Positions 16,504 through 25,420 are shown, numbered from the stretch's first letter. The stretch is 57,037 nt of DNA from Singulisphaera sp. GP187 (GCA_945862215.1 CAMAXY010000012.1:1-57037); one strand, 5' to 3'. The notes: generated from the sequence alone by a model not told the origin. Translations and numbers: made by a program.

Positions 16504-17139
16504 ATGGAAGATTCTGTCAGTTATGGATTCGCAGTGATGGTTGGATTCGCATTGAGTGCCGCGTGCGGAATGCGCATTTTTGCGCCGCTGGCAGTCGTGT
16601 CGATTGCGACGCACTTTGGTTGGGTTGATCCAGGAAGTGGATTTGCTTGGATCGGCTCGATGCCTGCGATGGTTTGTTTTGTATTTGCATGCGTGCTTGA
16701 AATTTTGGGAATGATGATTCCGTGGCTCGATCATGTACTTGATGTTGCGGGAGCGCCTGTGGCGGCGGTGGCCGGAACCGTGGTGATGGCATCGCAACTT
16801 GCAGGTGCGACTGGGATCGATACCAGCGCAGTGCCGCAGTGGGTGACGTGGGCACTCGCAGCGGTTGTCGGCGGCGGCGTCGCGACAGGAGTTCATGCAG
16901 CTGCTGGAACTTTGCGCGTGGGATCGACTGCGGTCAGCGGCGGATTGTTCAATCCACTCTTTGCAATTTTCGAAACGCTTTCTAGTTTTGTTCTTGCGGG
17001 ATTCGCAGTCTTGTTGCCGATTGTCGCTGTGGTCGTATCGATCATCTTTGTTGTTTCGCTTGGAGCGATTGCGATTGCTGTGTTTCAATGGCGCAAGCGG
17101 CGTGGGGCGGTGAAAGCTGCTGTTGCGACGGCGCTCTAG
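16504..17139 (+). CDS. DUF4126 membrane protein
   Basis: A 211-residue protein with about six membrane helices and the family pattern GFALSAACGMRIFAPLAV near the N-terminus, PWLDHVLDVAGAPVAAVAG in the middle, and GVHAAAGTLRVGSTAVSGG with a helical end. Members of this family are uncharacterised inner-membrane proteins. The C-terminus is basic (RKRRGAVKAA), probably cytoplasmic. GAAAGG lies ten bases before the start. Confidence 0.75.
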   Translation: MEDSVSYGFAVMVGFALSAACGMRIFAPLAVVSIATHFGWVDPGSGFAWIGSMPAMVCFVFACVLEILGMMIPWLDHVLDVAGAPVAAVAGTVVMASQLAGATGIDTSAVPQWVTWALAAVVGGGVATGVHAAAGTLRVGSTAVSGGLFNPLFAIFETLSSFVLAGFAVLLPIVAVVVSIIFVVSLGAIAIAVFQWRKRRGAVKAAVATAL

Positions 17140-17310
17140 AGAGAGCGCTGAAAATCCGAGGGTTCTCACTCAAAAGAAATTCGGGCATGTTTCCAGAGAG
17201 TGCCTTGGCGTGCTTCTATGTTCCCCGCGCAACCGACGGATGCGTCATCCGTTTGTCGCGCGCTCGGTGCCGCGTGCAGGTTGCAAATGTTGCGCCGCAA
17301 GTGAGGAAAA
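17140..17310. promoter_or_regulatory. Upstream region of the sixth sorting-tail protein, with an inverted repeat
   Basis: It contains an inverted repeat ACGGATG-CGT-CATCCGT at 17236-17252 and a TTGCAAAT word near 17280-17287, similar to words upstream of the array paralogs. No certain promoter. Confidence 0.3.
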
Positions 17311-18042
17311 ATGGAAAAATACTGGAAGTCGAGTTATGGAATTGTTTGTGGTTTGATTTCGATATCTGCATCTTGCTCGACATCGTTTGCTGCGATGACA
17401 TTCGGCGGGTGGAACTTTAATGGGGCAGTGGGCACAAGTTCACCGTCGATAGGAAAAGGAACGGCGAGCACAATCGGAGGTGTGTCGGCGAATTTTTCCG
17501 CAGGCGATCCTGCGGATGATCAGGCGACAGTTCCTGCGGAGAATAAAGGTTGGAATCTCGCCAGCTTTGCATCACAAGGAACTGCAAGCGGCGAACGAGG
17601 AGTCGTTTTTCAATGTTCGACCGTGGGTTTCGAATCTGCAGTGGTGACTTGGCACGAGAGACATTCCAATTCGGCAAGCCGCTTCGTTCAGTTTCAGTAT
17701 GCAATTGATGGTTCCACATTCACGAGCGAAGGCATCGCGAATGGCGGCATCTTCGAAGCAACTCTCGGCGGCGATGTTTGGCAGACAGAGCGACGAGTGG
17801 ATCTTGGTTCGATTCAGGGGGTAGCGGGAAATGGAAAGTTTGCAGTCCGAATTGTCAGCATCTTCGCTCCAAATACGAGCGCATACGCACCGACGAGTTT
17901 GACGGCGAATTATTCGCCAAGCGGCACCGTCCGTTTTGATTTGGTGACTTTTGAAGGAGTGGCAGTGCCTGCTCCAGCGGCGCTCGCGCTTGGAATTGCA
18001 GGCGCTGCGGTGGTGGGAATGGGGAGTCGGCGAAGAGATTGA
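17311..18042 (+). CDS. Exported protein with PEP-CTERM-like sorting tail
   Basis: A 243-residue exported protein, not of the array type. The signal peptide (VCGLISISASCSTSFAA) is followed by a beta-rich body (FGGWNFNGAVGTSSPSIGKG; WHERHSNSASRFVQFQYAI; VRFDLVTFEGVAVP), as seen in many planctomycete surface proteins, and the tail PAPAALALGIAGAAVVGMGS with RRRD. The basic tail and Pro motif indicate a sorting signal. AGGAAAA lies just before the ATG at 17311. A strong terminator follows. Confidence 0.75.
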   Translation: MEKYWKSSYGIVCGLISISASCSTSFAAMTFGGWNFNGAVGTSSPSIGKGTASTIGGVSANFSAGDPADDQATVPAENKGWNLASFASQGTASGERGVVFQCSTVGFESAVVTWHERHSNSASRFVQFQYAIDGSTFTSEGIANGGIFEATLGGDVWQTERRVDLGSIQGVAGNGKFAVRIVSIFAPNTSAYAPTSLTANYSPSGTVRFDLVTFEGVAVPAPAALALGIAGAAVVGMGSRRRD

Positions 18043-18076
18043 GGTGTAAAAACTCTCACGGATGCTCTACGATGGT

Positions 18077-18125
18077 GTGGGTGCGGGGGACATTGCGTCC
18101 CCCGTTCCACCCACGCCAGCTTTTT
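18077..18125 (+). terminator. Terminator after the sorting-tail gene
   Basis: A long stem is formed by GTGGGTG-CGGGGGAC and GTCCCCCG-TTC-CACCCAC with a five-base loop (18077-18114), followed six bases later by TTTTT at 18121-18125. The short distance to the next ATG (18147) leaves open a role in that gene's leader. Confidence 0.75.
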
Positions 18126-18146
18126 ATTCTGCCAGAGGAGTAGAGA

Positions 18147-20480
18147 ATGAATACGAGAGCATCCCAATCTGTATGGTCGCGGTTTTCAGGAATTGAGTTT
18201 TCGCTGCGGGGGATTTCCTTGCGGAACATTTCGCTGAGGAGCATTTCACTGAGGAGCATTTCGCTGCTTGCGATCACTGCGACTGCGCTTGCGCAAAATC
18301 CACCAGCCATTCCTGTTCCAGCAGTTGGAACAAGCGGAAGAGTTTCTCTGGGCATCGGAACAGTCGAGGTGATTCCTGCGCTGAAGGTCACTCTTGCTAC
18401 GCGCGGTGCGGAACAAGCCATCGAACTCGATCGAGTTCAACAATCGTTGGATGGTCAATTGACTGCTGCATTTGGAGCGACTGGGAAATTCGATGTCATC
18501 GCTCGCAGTGACTGGCCGCAGATTCTGCGCGAGCAAGATTTCACAACTGGCGGCAATGTCAATGGGATGGATCCGCAGGCTGCGAAAAGTTTTATGTTGA
18601 AGGGAATCCGTTGGATTGTCATCCCCCAAATCGTTGACTTTCAGGATTACATCGAGACTGGTGTCTTCGAGGGACTTGGTCAGAAGTTGACTCGGCGAAT
18701 TGTGAAGTTGGCGCTTGTCACCAAGATTTATGACACGACAACTGGACGATTGATTGAGAGCGTCAATTCGAAATACGATGATCAGAAAATTATCAATGAT
18801 CCGACAAATTCAACTGTTCAAGGCGGTCGTTTCACCGATTCGATGATCTTGGATATCGCCAGATTGACAGGCGAGCAAGTTGCCAACGACATCGTTGATC
18901 GACTGATGCCAGCGAAAATTTTGGCGATCACAGATCGAGTTGCGACCATCAGCCGTGGCGCAGGCGCTGGTGTTTCGACTGGACAAGTCTGGCAAGTTTT
19001 CGCGCTTGGCCAAGCGTTGACCGATCCCGATACTGGCGAATCGCTGGGCGCGGAAGAAGTTCCCGTTGGATGGATGCAGATTCAAACAGCGGATGCACGC
19101 GTCTCGCGCGGCGGACTCTGCGGCGATGACTTCGGTGTCGCCACTGGATGCATTGTGAGAAAATCAACAAAGACTGCGTGTCCAACATCGGCATCACCTG
19201 GTGCAGTTCGGGACGTGAGCACGCCGTCGCAAGTGACGCCCGCGGCTGGTGCAGCGAGCGCGGCTGGCGCGGCGCCCGCAACGAGTGGCGCGGCGAACGG
19301 TACAGCGGGTGGTGCAGCATCTGCACAAGCAATTCCACAGCGTTACTCTGCGGCGATCTTTGTCAAGAATCGACCAGCGGATGTTTCTCCAGAGAAGGTG
19401 ATGGTCTTGGAGGATTACATCGCAGCGCAAGTCGACAAGTTTTGTTTTACGACGGTGAGTCGTGAAGACACGCTCAACGCAGTCGCTCGATTTGCAACAG
19501 CAGGTGCAAATGTCGGGACGAATATTGATCCAGCAAAGGATCTCGACCGAATCTTGTCTGACGAAACTTCTGCGCTGCGATTGGCTCAGCAAATGGGTGT
19601 GGATTACATTCTCATTGCGTCGATCACCGCGTATATAAATGATCGTCAACAGACTGAAGCGTATGGCGCCACCACCGATGTTCGTTCTGCGCAACTTGAT
19701 GTGACATATCGCTTGCTTGGACGTGTTCAAGGACAGGTCATTACAAGCGATTCTGTCACTGCGACGGAAAAAGTTCGGCAGTCTCCAAACTTGAAACAGG
19801 AGCGCGATCTGATTGATGTGGTCATTCGTCGCTGCGCTCAAGAAATCGGCGAAAGTGTTGGCAAGCGCTGTTCTGAAGCGACGGTGACTGCTCCGAGCAC
19901 ACTGCCAGCCGAAGTTCCATTTCGAATTGTCTGCACGATGCAGGACATGACGATTCCCGGAGTTGTGACGGATGCGGCGACTGGACGATATGTGGTCAGT
20001 GGCGTCAATTGGAATTTGCTACCAACAAATGCTGCAGTCGAAATTGATGGGCTTGTCGTTGGGAACGCACCTGAAATGCTGAATGTTTTTCCTGGGTTGC
20101 ACAAAGTCAGCATTACTTGCGAAGGATTTCGCCCATGGAATCGCACGATCAATGTCCGCCCAGGGATGAACTTGAGTGTTCCATTGCAACTGACCGACGA
20201 GGGACTGATTCGATGGAGAAGTCAGTTGGCGTTCATGCAGAGTTTGACCGAGAGACAACAACTTGTCGATGCCGAAGTAGAGCGCATTCGTGCGGCAGCG
20301 GAATACATTCGAAATTCACGCATGGTGCTGGACATTCAGGACTCGACAAAGATCGATACGAATCAAGCGCCGACGTATGTCATTCCAGGTTGGTGGCCAA
20401 GCGGTTCGTTTGGGAATCAGCCTGGTGGCAACGGCATTCTTCCGCAGCAACCGCAAGTTCCCGTTCCCGCAGTTCCGTAA
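18147..20480 (+). CDS. CsgG/LpoB-like domain protein with C-terminal PEGA domain
   Basis: A 777-residue envelope protein. Residues 14-45 are built of ISLR(N/S) repeats leading into ALLAITATALAQ-type export sequence. A CsgG-like domain follows at about 60-265 (VARSDWPQILREQDF-like region, VIPQIVDFQDYIETG, LALVTKIYDTTTGRLIES). An Ala/Gly/Pro-rich linker at about 355-390 precedes a second CsgG/LpoB-like domain at about 395-580 (SAAIFVKNRPADVSPEKVMV, MGVDYILIASITAYI). A PEGA domain lies at about 610-675 (NAAVEIDGLVVGNAPEML). CsgG-like domains form outer-membrane lipoprotein assemblies, and PEGA domains bind polymers at the surface. The ATG at 18147 has GAGGAG upstream. It heads the operon that ends with lpoB-like 22428-23045. 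Confidence 0.75.
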   Translation: MNTRASQSVWSRFSGIEFSLRGISLRNISLRSISLRSISLLAITATALAQNPPAIPVPAVGTSGRVSLGIGTVEVIPALKVTLATRGAEQAIELDRVQQSLDGQLTAAFGATGKFDVIARSDWPQILREQDFTTGGNVNGMDPQAAKSFMLKGIRWIVIPQIVDFQDYIETGVFEGLGQKLTRRIVKLALVTKIYDTTTGRLIESVNSKYDDQKIINDPTNSTVQGGRFTDSMILDIARLTGEQVANDIVDRLMPAKILAITDRVATISRGAGAGVSTGQVWQVFALGQALTDPDTGESLGAEEVPVGWMQIQTADARVSRGGLCGDDFGVATGCIVRKSTKTACPTSASPGAVRDVSTPSQVTPAAGAASAAGAAPATSGAANGTAGGAASAQAIPQRYSAAIFVKNRPADVSPEKVMVLEDYIAAQVDKFCFTTVSREDTLNAVARFATAGANVGTNIDPAKDLDRILSDETSALRLAQQMGVDYILIASITAYINDRQQTEAYGATTDVRSAQLDVTYRLLGRVQGQVITSDSVTATEKVRQSPNLKQERDLIDVVIRRCAQEIGESVGKRCSEATVTAPSTLPAEVPFRIVCTMQDMTIPGVVTDAATGRYVVSGVNWNLLPTNAAVEIDGLVVGNAPEMLNVFPGLHKVSITCEGFRPWNRTINVRPGMNLSVPLQLTDEGLIRWRSQLAFMQSLTERQQLVDAEVERIRAAAEYIRNSRMVLDIQDSTKIDTNQAPTYVIPGWWPSGSFGNQPGGNGILPQQPQVPVPAVP
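18196..18273 (+). repeat. Tandem repeats encoding ISLR(N/S)
   Basis: The unit GAGGAGCATTTCNCT and relatives (such as CGGGGGATTTCCTTG and CGGAACATTTCGCT) repeat about four times in frame and encode an (I)SLRxISLR series inside the signal-peptide region of the CsgG-like protein. Confidence 0.8.
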
Positions 20481-20486
20481 ACGGTG

Positions 20487-21917
20487 ATGGGAATCAAATG
20501 CTCAAGTTTGATTTTTTCAGTCACGATCATTTCGATCGTGCTCTTGAGTGGTTGCAGCCACAATAGTCGCATCAAAGAAGTGACCGAAGCGTATAACGCT
20601 GGCGATTTTTCCAAGGCGGCGGTAGCGATGAAGCCAGTGTGGGAGAAGTATCACGATGATGATGTTGATGCAGTGATCTTCGATCTTGAAGAAGGATCGG
20701 TCAGTAGAGCAGCGGGGGAATTTGTCACGAGCATCACAGCATTCAACGAAGCATGGAATCGCATGTCACCGTATTACGACTCGGCGGCAGAGACGAAGGT
20801 CACCGAAGAGGTCGCGTCTGCATTTACGAACCAGGTGGTTCGAACATATCGGGGAACGACATATGACCGAATTATGTCGAGCACTTATCAAGCCCTGAAT
20901 TATCTTGACACGAATCAGGCGGAGAAGGCTGGGGTCGAATTCGTGCGTGCGCGCAATTGGCAAGTCGATGCAGTTGAACGCGAGCGCAAGCGCATCGATG
21001 ATGAAAACGAAGCGTGGAAGTCGGAGAATTCCAAGGGTTCTGCGGGATACAACCCGGACAAGACTTTGAAAAGTCCAACATTTCAAGCACAGATGAACGA
21101 ACTCTATGGCCCGATGAGCAGATTTCAGGGATATGCGGATTATGAAGTTCCAGCTGCAACATGGATGCGTGGAGTTTTCTATTTCGCACGCGGAGAGCCG
21201 AGTGATTTCGAACAGGCGCGTCAATGCTTTGTTCGTGTTGCGGGAATGCTTGGCGAGAAGAATGGATTGCCTGCGCTTGCGGATGCGCAACTTGCAGAAA
21301 ATGTGACGACCGGCAAACCGGGTTCGCGATTGTGCTATGTCATTTTGGAAAGCGGATTGGCGCCGAGTCGCCGCGAAATTCGGCTGGACATTCCGATTTT
21401 TCTCGCCGATGTTCCATATGTCGGCGCAGCATTTCCAGCGCTGGTTTATCACGAGAACGCGGTCACTGGATTCACTGCGACCCATGGCAGCGATTCGTGT
21501 GAATCCAAATTGTTGACGGACATGGATGCAGTCGTCACCCAAGATTTTAAGAATCGTCTTGGTGGAATCATCGTCGCAACGCTCGTTTCGAGCGCGACCA
21601 AAGCCGCCGCAACGTATGGCATGAAGCAAGCGATGGGGGACTGGGGCGCAGTCGCAGGAGTCATTTATCAAGTTGCCATGAATAGCGCAGATTTGCGCAC
21701 ATGGACCACTCTGCCGAAAGCGTTCTATTACGGACGCCTTGTTCTTCCTGAGTCTGCGAAAGACGGCTCAATTGGAGAAGTCACAATCACCCTATCTGAC
21801 GGCAGAAAAGTGGGGCCATTTATTCCCGGCGCTCAACCGATCTCCGTGGTCTACATTAAGTCAGTTGCGGCGGGCACTCCGCCTGCCGCTCGAATGATTG
21901 GAATACCTCAAAAATGA
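20487..21917 (+). CDS. COG3014-like lipoprotein
   Basis: A 476-residue lipoprotein with lipobox VLLSGCS near residue 23. The N-terminal half is helical and TPR-like (AGDFSKAAVAMKPVWEKY; EGSVSRAAGEFVTSITAFNE; YQALNYLDTNQAEKAGVEFVR), and the C-terminal half has the beta and hydrophobic segments typical of COG3014 proteins (LPKAFYYGRLVLPESA). In other bacteria COG3014 genes sit next to ycfL and lpoB, as here, and their role is unknown. Start is ATG 20487 (or GTG 20484), three to six bases after the CsgG/PEGA stop. The stop overlaps the next start by four bases (ATGA). Confidence 0.75.
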   Translation: MGIKCSSLIFSVTIISIVLLSGCSHNSRIKEVTEAYNAGDFSKAAVAMKPVWEKYHDDDVDAVIFDLEEGSVSRAAGEFVTSITAFNEAWNRMSPYYDSAAETKVTEEVASAFTNQVVRTYRGTTYDRIMSSTYQALNYLDTNQAEKAGVEFVRARNWQVDAVERERKRIDDENEAWKSENSKGSAGYNPDKTLKSPTFQAQMNELYGPMSRFQGYADYEVPAATWMRGVFYFARGEPSDFEQARQCFVRVAGMLGEKNGLPALADAQLAENVTTGKPGSRLCYVILESGLAPSRREIRLDIPIFLADVPYVGAAFPALVYHENAVTGFTATHGSDSCESKLLTDMDAVVTQDFKNRLGGIIVATLVSSATKAAATYGMKQAMGDWGAVAGVIYQVAMNSADLRTWTTLPKAFYYGRLVLPESAKDGSIGEVTITLSDGRKVGPFIPGAQPISVVYIKSVAAGTPPAARMIGIPQK

Positions 21918-22384
21918 ATTCCCAAAAAAAAACCTTTCTTGCTCGCAGTGTCCGCAGTTTGATGATGATCGCGGTTGCACTTGGCGCATTTGCATTGCTT
22001 GGAGGATGCAACTTGACGAATACGGTTCGACCTAATCGAGCAGCCGATGGTGCGATCTCTGGCGTTTCTCAGAGCGCGCCGAATTGGTGGCTTGAATCGA
22101 AAGCAAATGTTGTCGACGCACGCGAGAGCGTGGTCAACAGCGACACGAAGAAAGTGCAAGTTTCGATTTTTTCTTCCCAGACCCAGCAGCAGCGTTTCTC
22201 GTACAAGTTTGAGTGGTTCGATAAAGATGGAATGAAAGTTGGTGGGATGGATTCTTGGGAAAGCGTGATGATTCTGCCCCAACAGACGATCGTGGTCGGA
22301 GCAACCGCGCCGAGTCCCAAGGTATCTGATTGGATCCTGCAGATTTCTGACACGAACTATCCTTGGTATTCCAGCGCGCCTTAA
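21914..22384 (+). CDS. YcfL-like (DUF1425) lipoprotein
   Basis: A 156-residue lipoprotein. The lipobox LLGGCN is at about residue 34, followed by a small beta-sandwich domain with VVNSDTKKVQVSIFSSQTQQ, FSYKFEWFDKDGMKV and QTIVVGATAPSPKVSDWILQ, as in YcfL of enterobacteria. YcfL is encoded next to lpoB in Escherichia coli and its role is unknown. Start ATG 21914 overlaps the COG3014 stop. Confidence 0.75.
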   Translation: MNSQKKTFLARSVRSLMMIAVALGAFALLGGCNLTNTVRPNRAADGAISGVSQSAPNWWLESKANVVDARESVVNSDTKKVQVSIFSSQTQQQRFSYKFEWFDKDGMKVGGMDSWESVMILPQQTIVVGATAPSPKVSDWILQISDTNYPWYSSAP

Positions 22385-22427
22385 GCCCTATGATTTTTAG
22401 TACGTAAAATTACTTTGGAGATTGATT

Positions 22428-23045
22428 ATGAAAAATGAAAAAAGTTTGACAGTTCGAAATTTCGCATTCGCCACAACATTGACAGCACTGTCGATCACAA
22501 TTGGCTGCACGCCGACGCAATATGTTGATTCCAAAGGAACCAACCTTGTTGTCAGTATGAATAAAGTCAACATTCAGGATTTCGAGAAAGCAAGCGAAGC
22601 TCTTGTTGCAAGCATGGTCGAAAGTGGCGTGCTGTCGCAGGCGCCGAACCAGCCAGTGGCACTTTCCATTTCTCGAGTCACCAATGACACAAGCGATCAA
22701 TTCGATACAGATCAGTTGATGAAGAAAATTCGCATTTCGCTTTTGCAAACAGGCAAGGTTCAGGTGACACAAGCAGTCGGGCTTGGCGGCAAAGTGGAAG
22801 ATCCAATGGCGAAAGAAACATATGAAGCAAAGCGCTTCTTGGCTGGAGAATCTCAGACACCAGTGGATCTGCCATATTTCACGATCTCGGCGAAGATTTT
22901 GGAAAATTCAACTTCTGCCGGCAGCACCAAGCAAGTTTCGTACATCTTTCAAATGTCTTTGGCCAATACGGCATCTGGCCGATTAGTGTGGGAAGGCGAA
23001 AAGACAATCACCAAGCAAGGCGAGAAGAACGCAATCGGTTTCTGA
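22428..23045 (+). CDS. lpoB: LpoB-like penicillin-binding-protein activator lipoprotein
   Basis: A 205-residue lipoprotein. Lipobox LSITIGCT is near residue 27. The core matches LpoB: VALSISRVTNDTSDQFDTDQ, LMKKIRISLLQTGKVQVTQA, and a final strand SGRLVWEGEKTITKQG. In E. coli LpoB is an outer-membrane lipoprotein that reaches through the cell wall to activate the class A synthase PBP1B. No penicillin-binding protein gene is in the window, so the partner is unknown. The start at 22428 has TTTGGAG upstream; the in-frame TTG at 22422 is less likely. It follows ycfL-like by 43 bases on the same strand. Confidence 0.75.
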   Translation: MKNEKSLTVRNFAFATTLTALSITIGCTPTQYVDSKGTNLVVSMNKVNIQDFEKASEALVASMVESGVLSQAPNQPVALSISRVTNDTSDQFDTDQLMKKIRISLLQTGKVQVTQAVGLGGKVEDPMAKETYEAKRFLAGESQTPVDLPYFTISAKILENSTSAGSTKQVSYIFQMSLANTASGRLVWEGEKTITKQGEKNAIGF

Positions 23046-23063
23046 CGAGTGACGCTTGTGAAA

Positions 23064-23489
23064 TTATGGATTGCCGGGTGGAGTTTGCGCGGGTGGAGTT
23101 GGCGCGGGTGGAGTTGATCCAGCGCCACTCTGTTGCTTCTGCTGTGCCTCGAGAGTTTCAGTCTTGAGTTTTTCCTGTCGAAGCTGTTCCTTCAATATCT
23201 CGTTCTGTAACTGCTGATTTGTTTGTTGGTTTGCGCCGTTTGCATTCGCATTCGCCTGTGCATCGGCTTGCTGCTGCTTCTTCGCCTCATCGCTATCGAT
23301 AAGATTGCCCACAACAGCGCCACCAATCGCACCAGCTCCAGCACCGATAGCCGCTCCTTCCCAACCACCAACGAGACCTCCCACGACTGCGCCTCCGCCG
23401 GCTCCGACGAGTGCGCCCGACTCTGTTTTATTCGCGCAACCACTCAGCAAGAGTCCAGTGCAAGCGACGACGAGTATGAATTTTTTCAT
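23064..23489 (-). CDS. Glycine-zipper lipoprotein
   Basis: A 141-residue lipoprotein. Lipobox LLLSGCAN is at about residue 18, followed by a glycine-zipper segment (GALVGAGGGAVVGGLVGGWE and AAIGAGAGAIGGAVVG), a Gln/Ala/Asn-rich coiled coil, and a Pro-rich tail with repeated PPAPTPPAQ. Glycine-zipper proteins of this build insert in or lie against the outer membrane. It converges with the lpoB-like gene 18 bases away and is the last gene of the minus-strand run that begins near 29.6 kb. Confidence 0.75.
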   Translation of the reverse strand: MKKFILVVACTGLLLSGCANKTESGALVGAGGGAVVGGLVGGWEGAAIGAGAGAIGGAVVGNLIDSDEAKKQQQADAQANANANGANQQTNQQLQNEILKEQLRQEKLKTETLEAQQKQQSGAGSTPPAPTPPAQTPPGNP

Positions 23490-23507
23490 TGTGTAAATCG
23501 TACAAGA

Positions 23508-23966
23508 TCACGGCGCAGAAACAGTCACGGCAGTCGTTCGAATATCGAGCGGCGTTGCAGTGGGCTGGCTTCGTTTTCCCAAGAAAAATGAAAGGTTCCC
23601 ATTTCCAGTCCTGAGCGAAGAAAATTTGAAGACTCGCGTTTCTGCTGTTCCAGTCCCAAGCCCAAGCGTTGTTTGTGTCGTCTCTGCGATGGAACTGAGA
23701 AAATTTGGAAGGGGATTCTGTACACGCCAAATCAGATCAGGGCCATAATCAGTCGCAAGAATCACGATAAGACTTTGCCCAACTTTCAATTCAATTGTCT
23801 TTGGAAAAGGCTGGGCCTCATTTTTCACAGTAGTACTTTTGCTCGCGGAATCTTTCGTGAGTGAATCATTTGGAGTCGAAACTTTATTTATCTTTGCCGC
23901 AGTCGGTGTGGACTCACAGGCAATGAACAGTGGTGTGCAGATGCAGGCAACAAATAATTTTTGCAT
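23508..23966 (-). CDS. Putative lipoprotein with chagasin (I42)-like domain
   Basis: A 152-residue exported protein. The first residues (MQKLFVACICTPLFIACES) fit a lipoprotein signal. The C-terminal 95 residues have the order seen in chagasin-like inhibitors: ELKVGQSLIVILATDYGPDL, IWRVQNPLP, a loop, then ETRVFKFSSLRTGNGNLSFF. These inhibitors block papain-type cysteine peptidases; assignment here is by pattern only. An upstream ATG at 23984 is an alternative start. The STAS gene ends 20 to 38 bases upstream, so co-transcription is likely. Confidence 0.5.
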   Translation of the reverse strand: MQKLFVACICTPLFIACESTPTAAKINKVSTPNDSLTKDSASKSTTVKNEAQPFPKTIELKVGQSLIVILATDYGPDLIWRVQNPLPNFLSSIAETTQTTLGLGTGTAETRVFKFSSLRTGNGNLSFFLGKRSQPTATPLDIRTTAVTVSAP

Positions 23967-24004
23967 GACTTGTTGGCTGGGCATTGCAAGTGATTCTTCG
24001 GCGA

Positions 24005-24361
24005 TTACGCCATCAACGCGGCGATTGCATCTTCGATCTTTCGATGGATCGGGATCAATTTCTGAATCCCCGAGATGTGAATTGTCGCCAGAATCTCAGG
24101 GCGTGGCACATACACCGCAACTCGACCGCCATTCTCGACTGCGGATCGATGAGTCATCACGATTGCGCGCAAGCCAGAACTGCTTAAAAATGTTGTGTTG
24201 GCGCAGTCAAGAAGAATGCGTAGATGAGTCTTTGCAGCATCGGACAAAATGGATTGCGCCCCCTCGATTGTTTGAGAATCAAGACGACCATCGATCGAAA
24301 TGACGCAGACTCCATCGCGTTCACTTTCGGTGATTTTTAATAGTGATTCGTTTGTGGTCAT
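24005..24361 (-). CDS. STAS-domain protein (anti-sigma factor antagonist-like)
   Basis: A 118-residue protein made of one STAS domain: GVCVISIDGRLDSQT, LRILLDCANTTFLSSSGLRA and GGRVAVYVPRPEILATIHIS. Ser61 lies where SpoIIAA-type antagonists are phosphorylated by a serine kinase, so a partner-switching role is possible. No HATPase anti-sigma kinase or PP2C phosphatase gene is near. The membrane protein gene ends 15 bases upstream and the lipoprotein starts 20-38 bases downstream. Confidence 0.85.
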   Translation of the reverse strand: MTTNESLLKITESERDGVCVISIDGRLDSQTIEGAQSILSDAAKTHLRILLDCANTTFLSSSGLRAIVMTHRSAVENGGRVAVYVPRPEILATIHISGIQKLIPIHRKIEDAIAALMA

Positions 24362-24376
24362 GTTTGCTCTTGCAAA

Positions 24377-25312
24377 CTAGTCCACATTTGATTGAGGCGC
24401 AATAGTTCGTGTTGACTTGACTGCAGCAAGATCAACAAAATCACAGAAGACTGCGAGAAGAATGAGATAGTTCGCTAATAAATGGGAAATAATCCGCAAG
24501 AAATTTGACCACGAAATCCACGGATGTTGTCCATCTGGTCCAAGAAGTGGTCGCCCCTCGACACTGGTCGCAATCAATGTCCAAACGATCCCAACAGACA
24601 TCATGAAAATTCCAAGCAGTCGAATCCACCGAACAGGAATCATCTGACGATCATATTCATCTCGGGCAAGGGGAGAAATGACAGTCGAAGCACGGATGAT
24701 GTATGGCAACTGTGCGACGACTGCTCCGATACATGCAATTGGCAGTCCCCATCCTGTTGTCATATGCACGGTCATCAATCCAAAGCATCCGATTGCCGCC
24801 AAATTGATTGGTACGAGGAGTACAACGACGAGTCCTGCACTGGAAGTTTGTGGCGATGCTTCCTTGACGATTCGCGCGCCGCGAAAAAGTCCGGCAAGCA
24901 GTGAATACACAGGGATAAGCAGTGATGCGCCGATGGTGAGTGCGTAATCCAACTCTGCCATTTGTGTATCGGACTTCAGCATGATGCTTGCAGGAAACAT
25001 TGAGAGAAGAAATGGAGAAGAGAGATAGACTGCTGCGCCGCAGAGCATCACTCCACGCCACCGCATGAGTCCAGTCCATGCCAATCCACCCAGTGCCGTG
25101 GTCACGATTGCCAGAGATGTCGCAACCAAAGGAAGGATGATTCGAATTTTGTGCCCCAAATCGCTGTAACGAAAACCAGCGTTCCATTCGGCTGAATGTG
25201 CCAGCAGATTGATTGTTCCAGAAATGCATAGTGCGCCGAAAGCCGTCCACAACGCGCTGCGTCTCCACGCGAGTAAATCTTGTTGAGCTCGATTGGTGAT
25301 CCCTTTGCTCAT
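24377..25312 (-). CDS. Multi-pass membrane protein, unknown function
   Basis: About 311 residues with some seven to eight hydrophobic helices (for example LPLVATSLAIVTTALGGLAW, ALTIGASLLIPVYSLLAGLF, GLVVVLLVPINLAAIGCFG, LLGIFMMSVGIVWTLIA). I do not recognise a family. Start is the ATG at 25312 (weak GAG nearby), or the GTG at 25378, which adds 22 residues. It lies between the cytochrome/FGE fusion and the STAS protein, so it may be part of a membrane signalling or stress unit; that is inferred from position only. Confidence 0.6.
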   Translation of the reverse strand: MSKGITNRAQQDLLAWRRSALWTAFGALCISGTINLLAHSAEWNAGFRYSDLGHKIRIILPLVATSLAIVTTALGGLAWTGLMRWRGVMLCGAAVYLSSPFLLSMFPASIMLKSDTQMAELDYALTIGASLLIPVYSLLAGLFRGARIVKEASPQTSSAGLVVVLLVPINLAAIGCFGLMTVHMTTGWGLPIACIGAVVAQLPYIIRASTVISPLARDEYDRQMIPVRWIRLLGIFMMSVGIVWTLIATSVEGRPLLGPDGQHPWISWSNFLRIISHLLANYLILLAVFCDFVDLAAVKSTRTIAPQSNVD

Positions 25313-25420
25313 GAGGATCTCGCGCTCGTTGTTTGTCGCAACTCCGCGGTGAAAATTTGGAAAGAATGTTCTCAGCACAATAGCGAGAGTAGCGGAATCG
25401 AATTGATGTGCGGGTGATCG

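Noticed and set aside
16384..17169. 261-residue minus-strand reading frame
   Set aside because: It is antisense to the DUF4126 gene and is His/Arg/Ser-rich without domains, as expected of a shadow frame.
20766..21671. 301-residue minus-strand reading frame
   Set aside because: It is antisense to the COG3014-like lipoprotein, which fits a four-gene operon. The product has no signal, domain or ribosome binding site.
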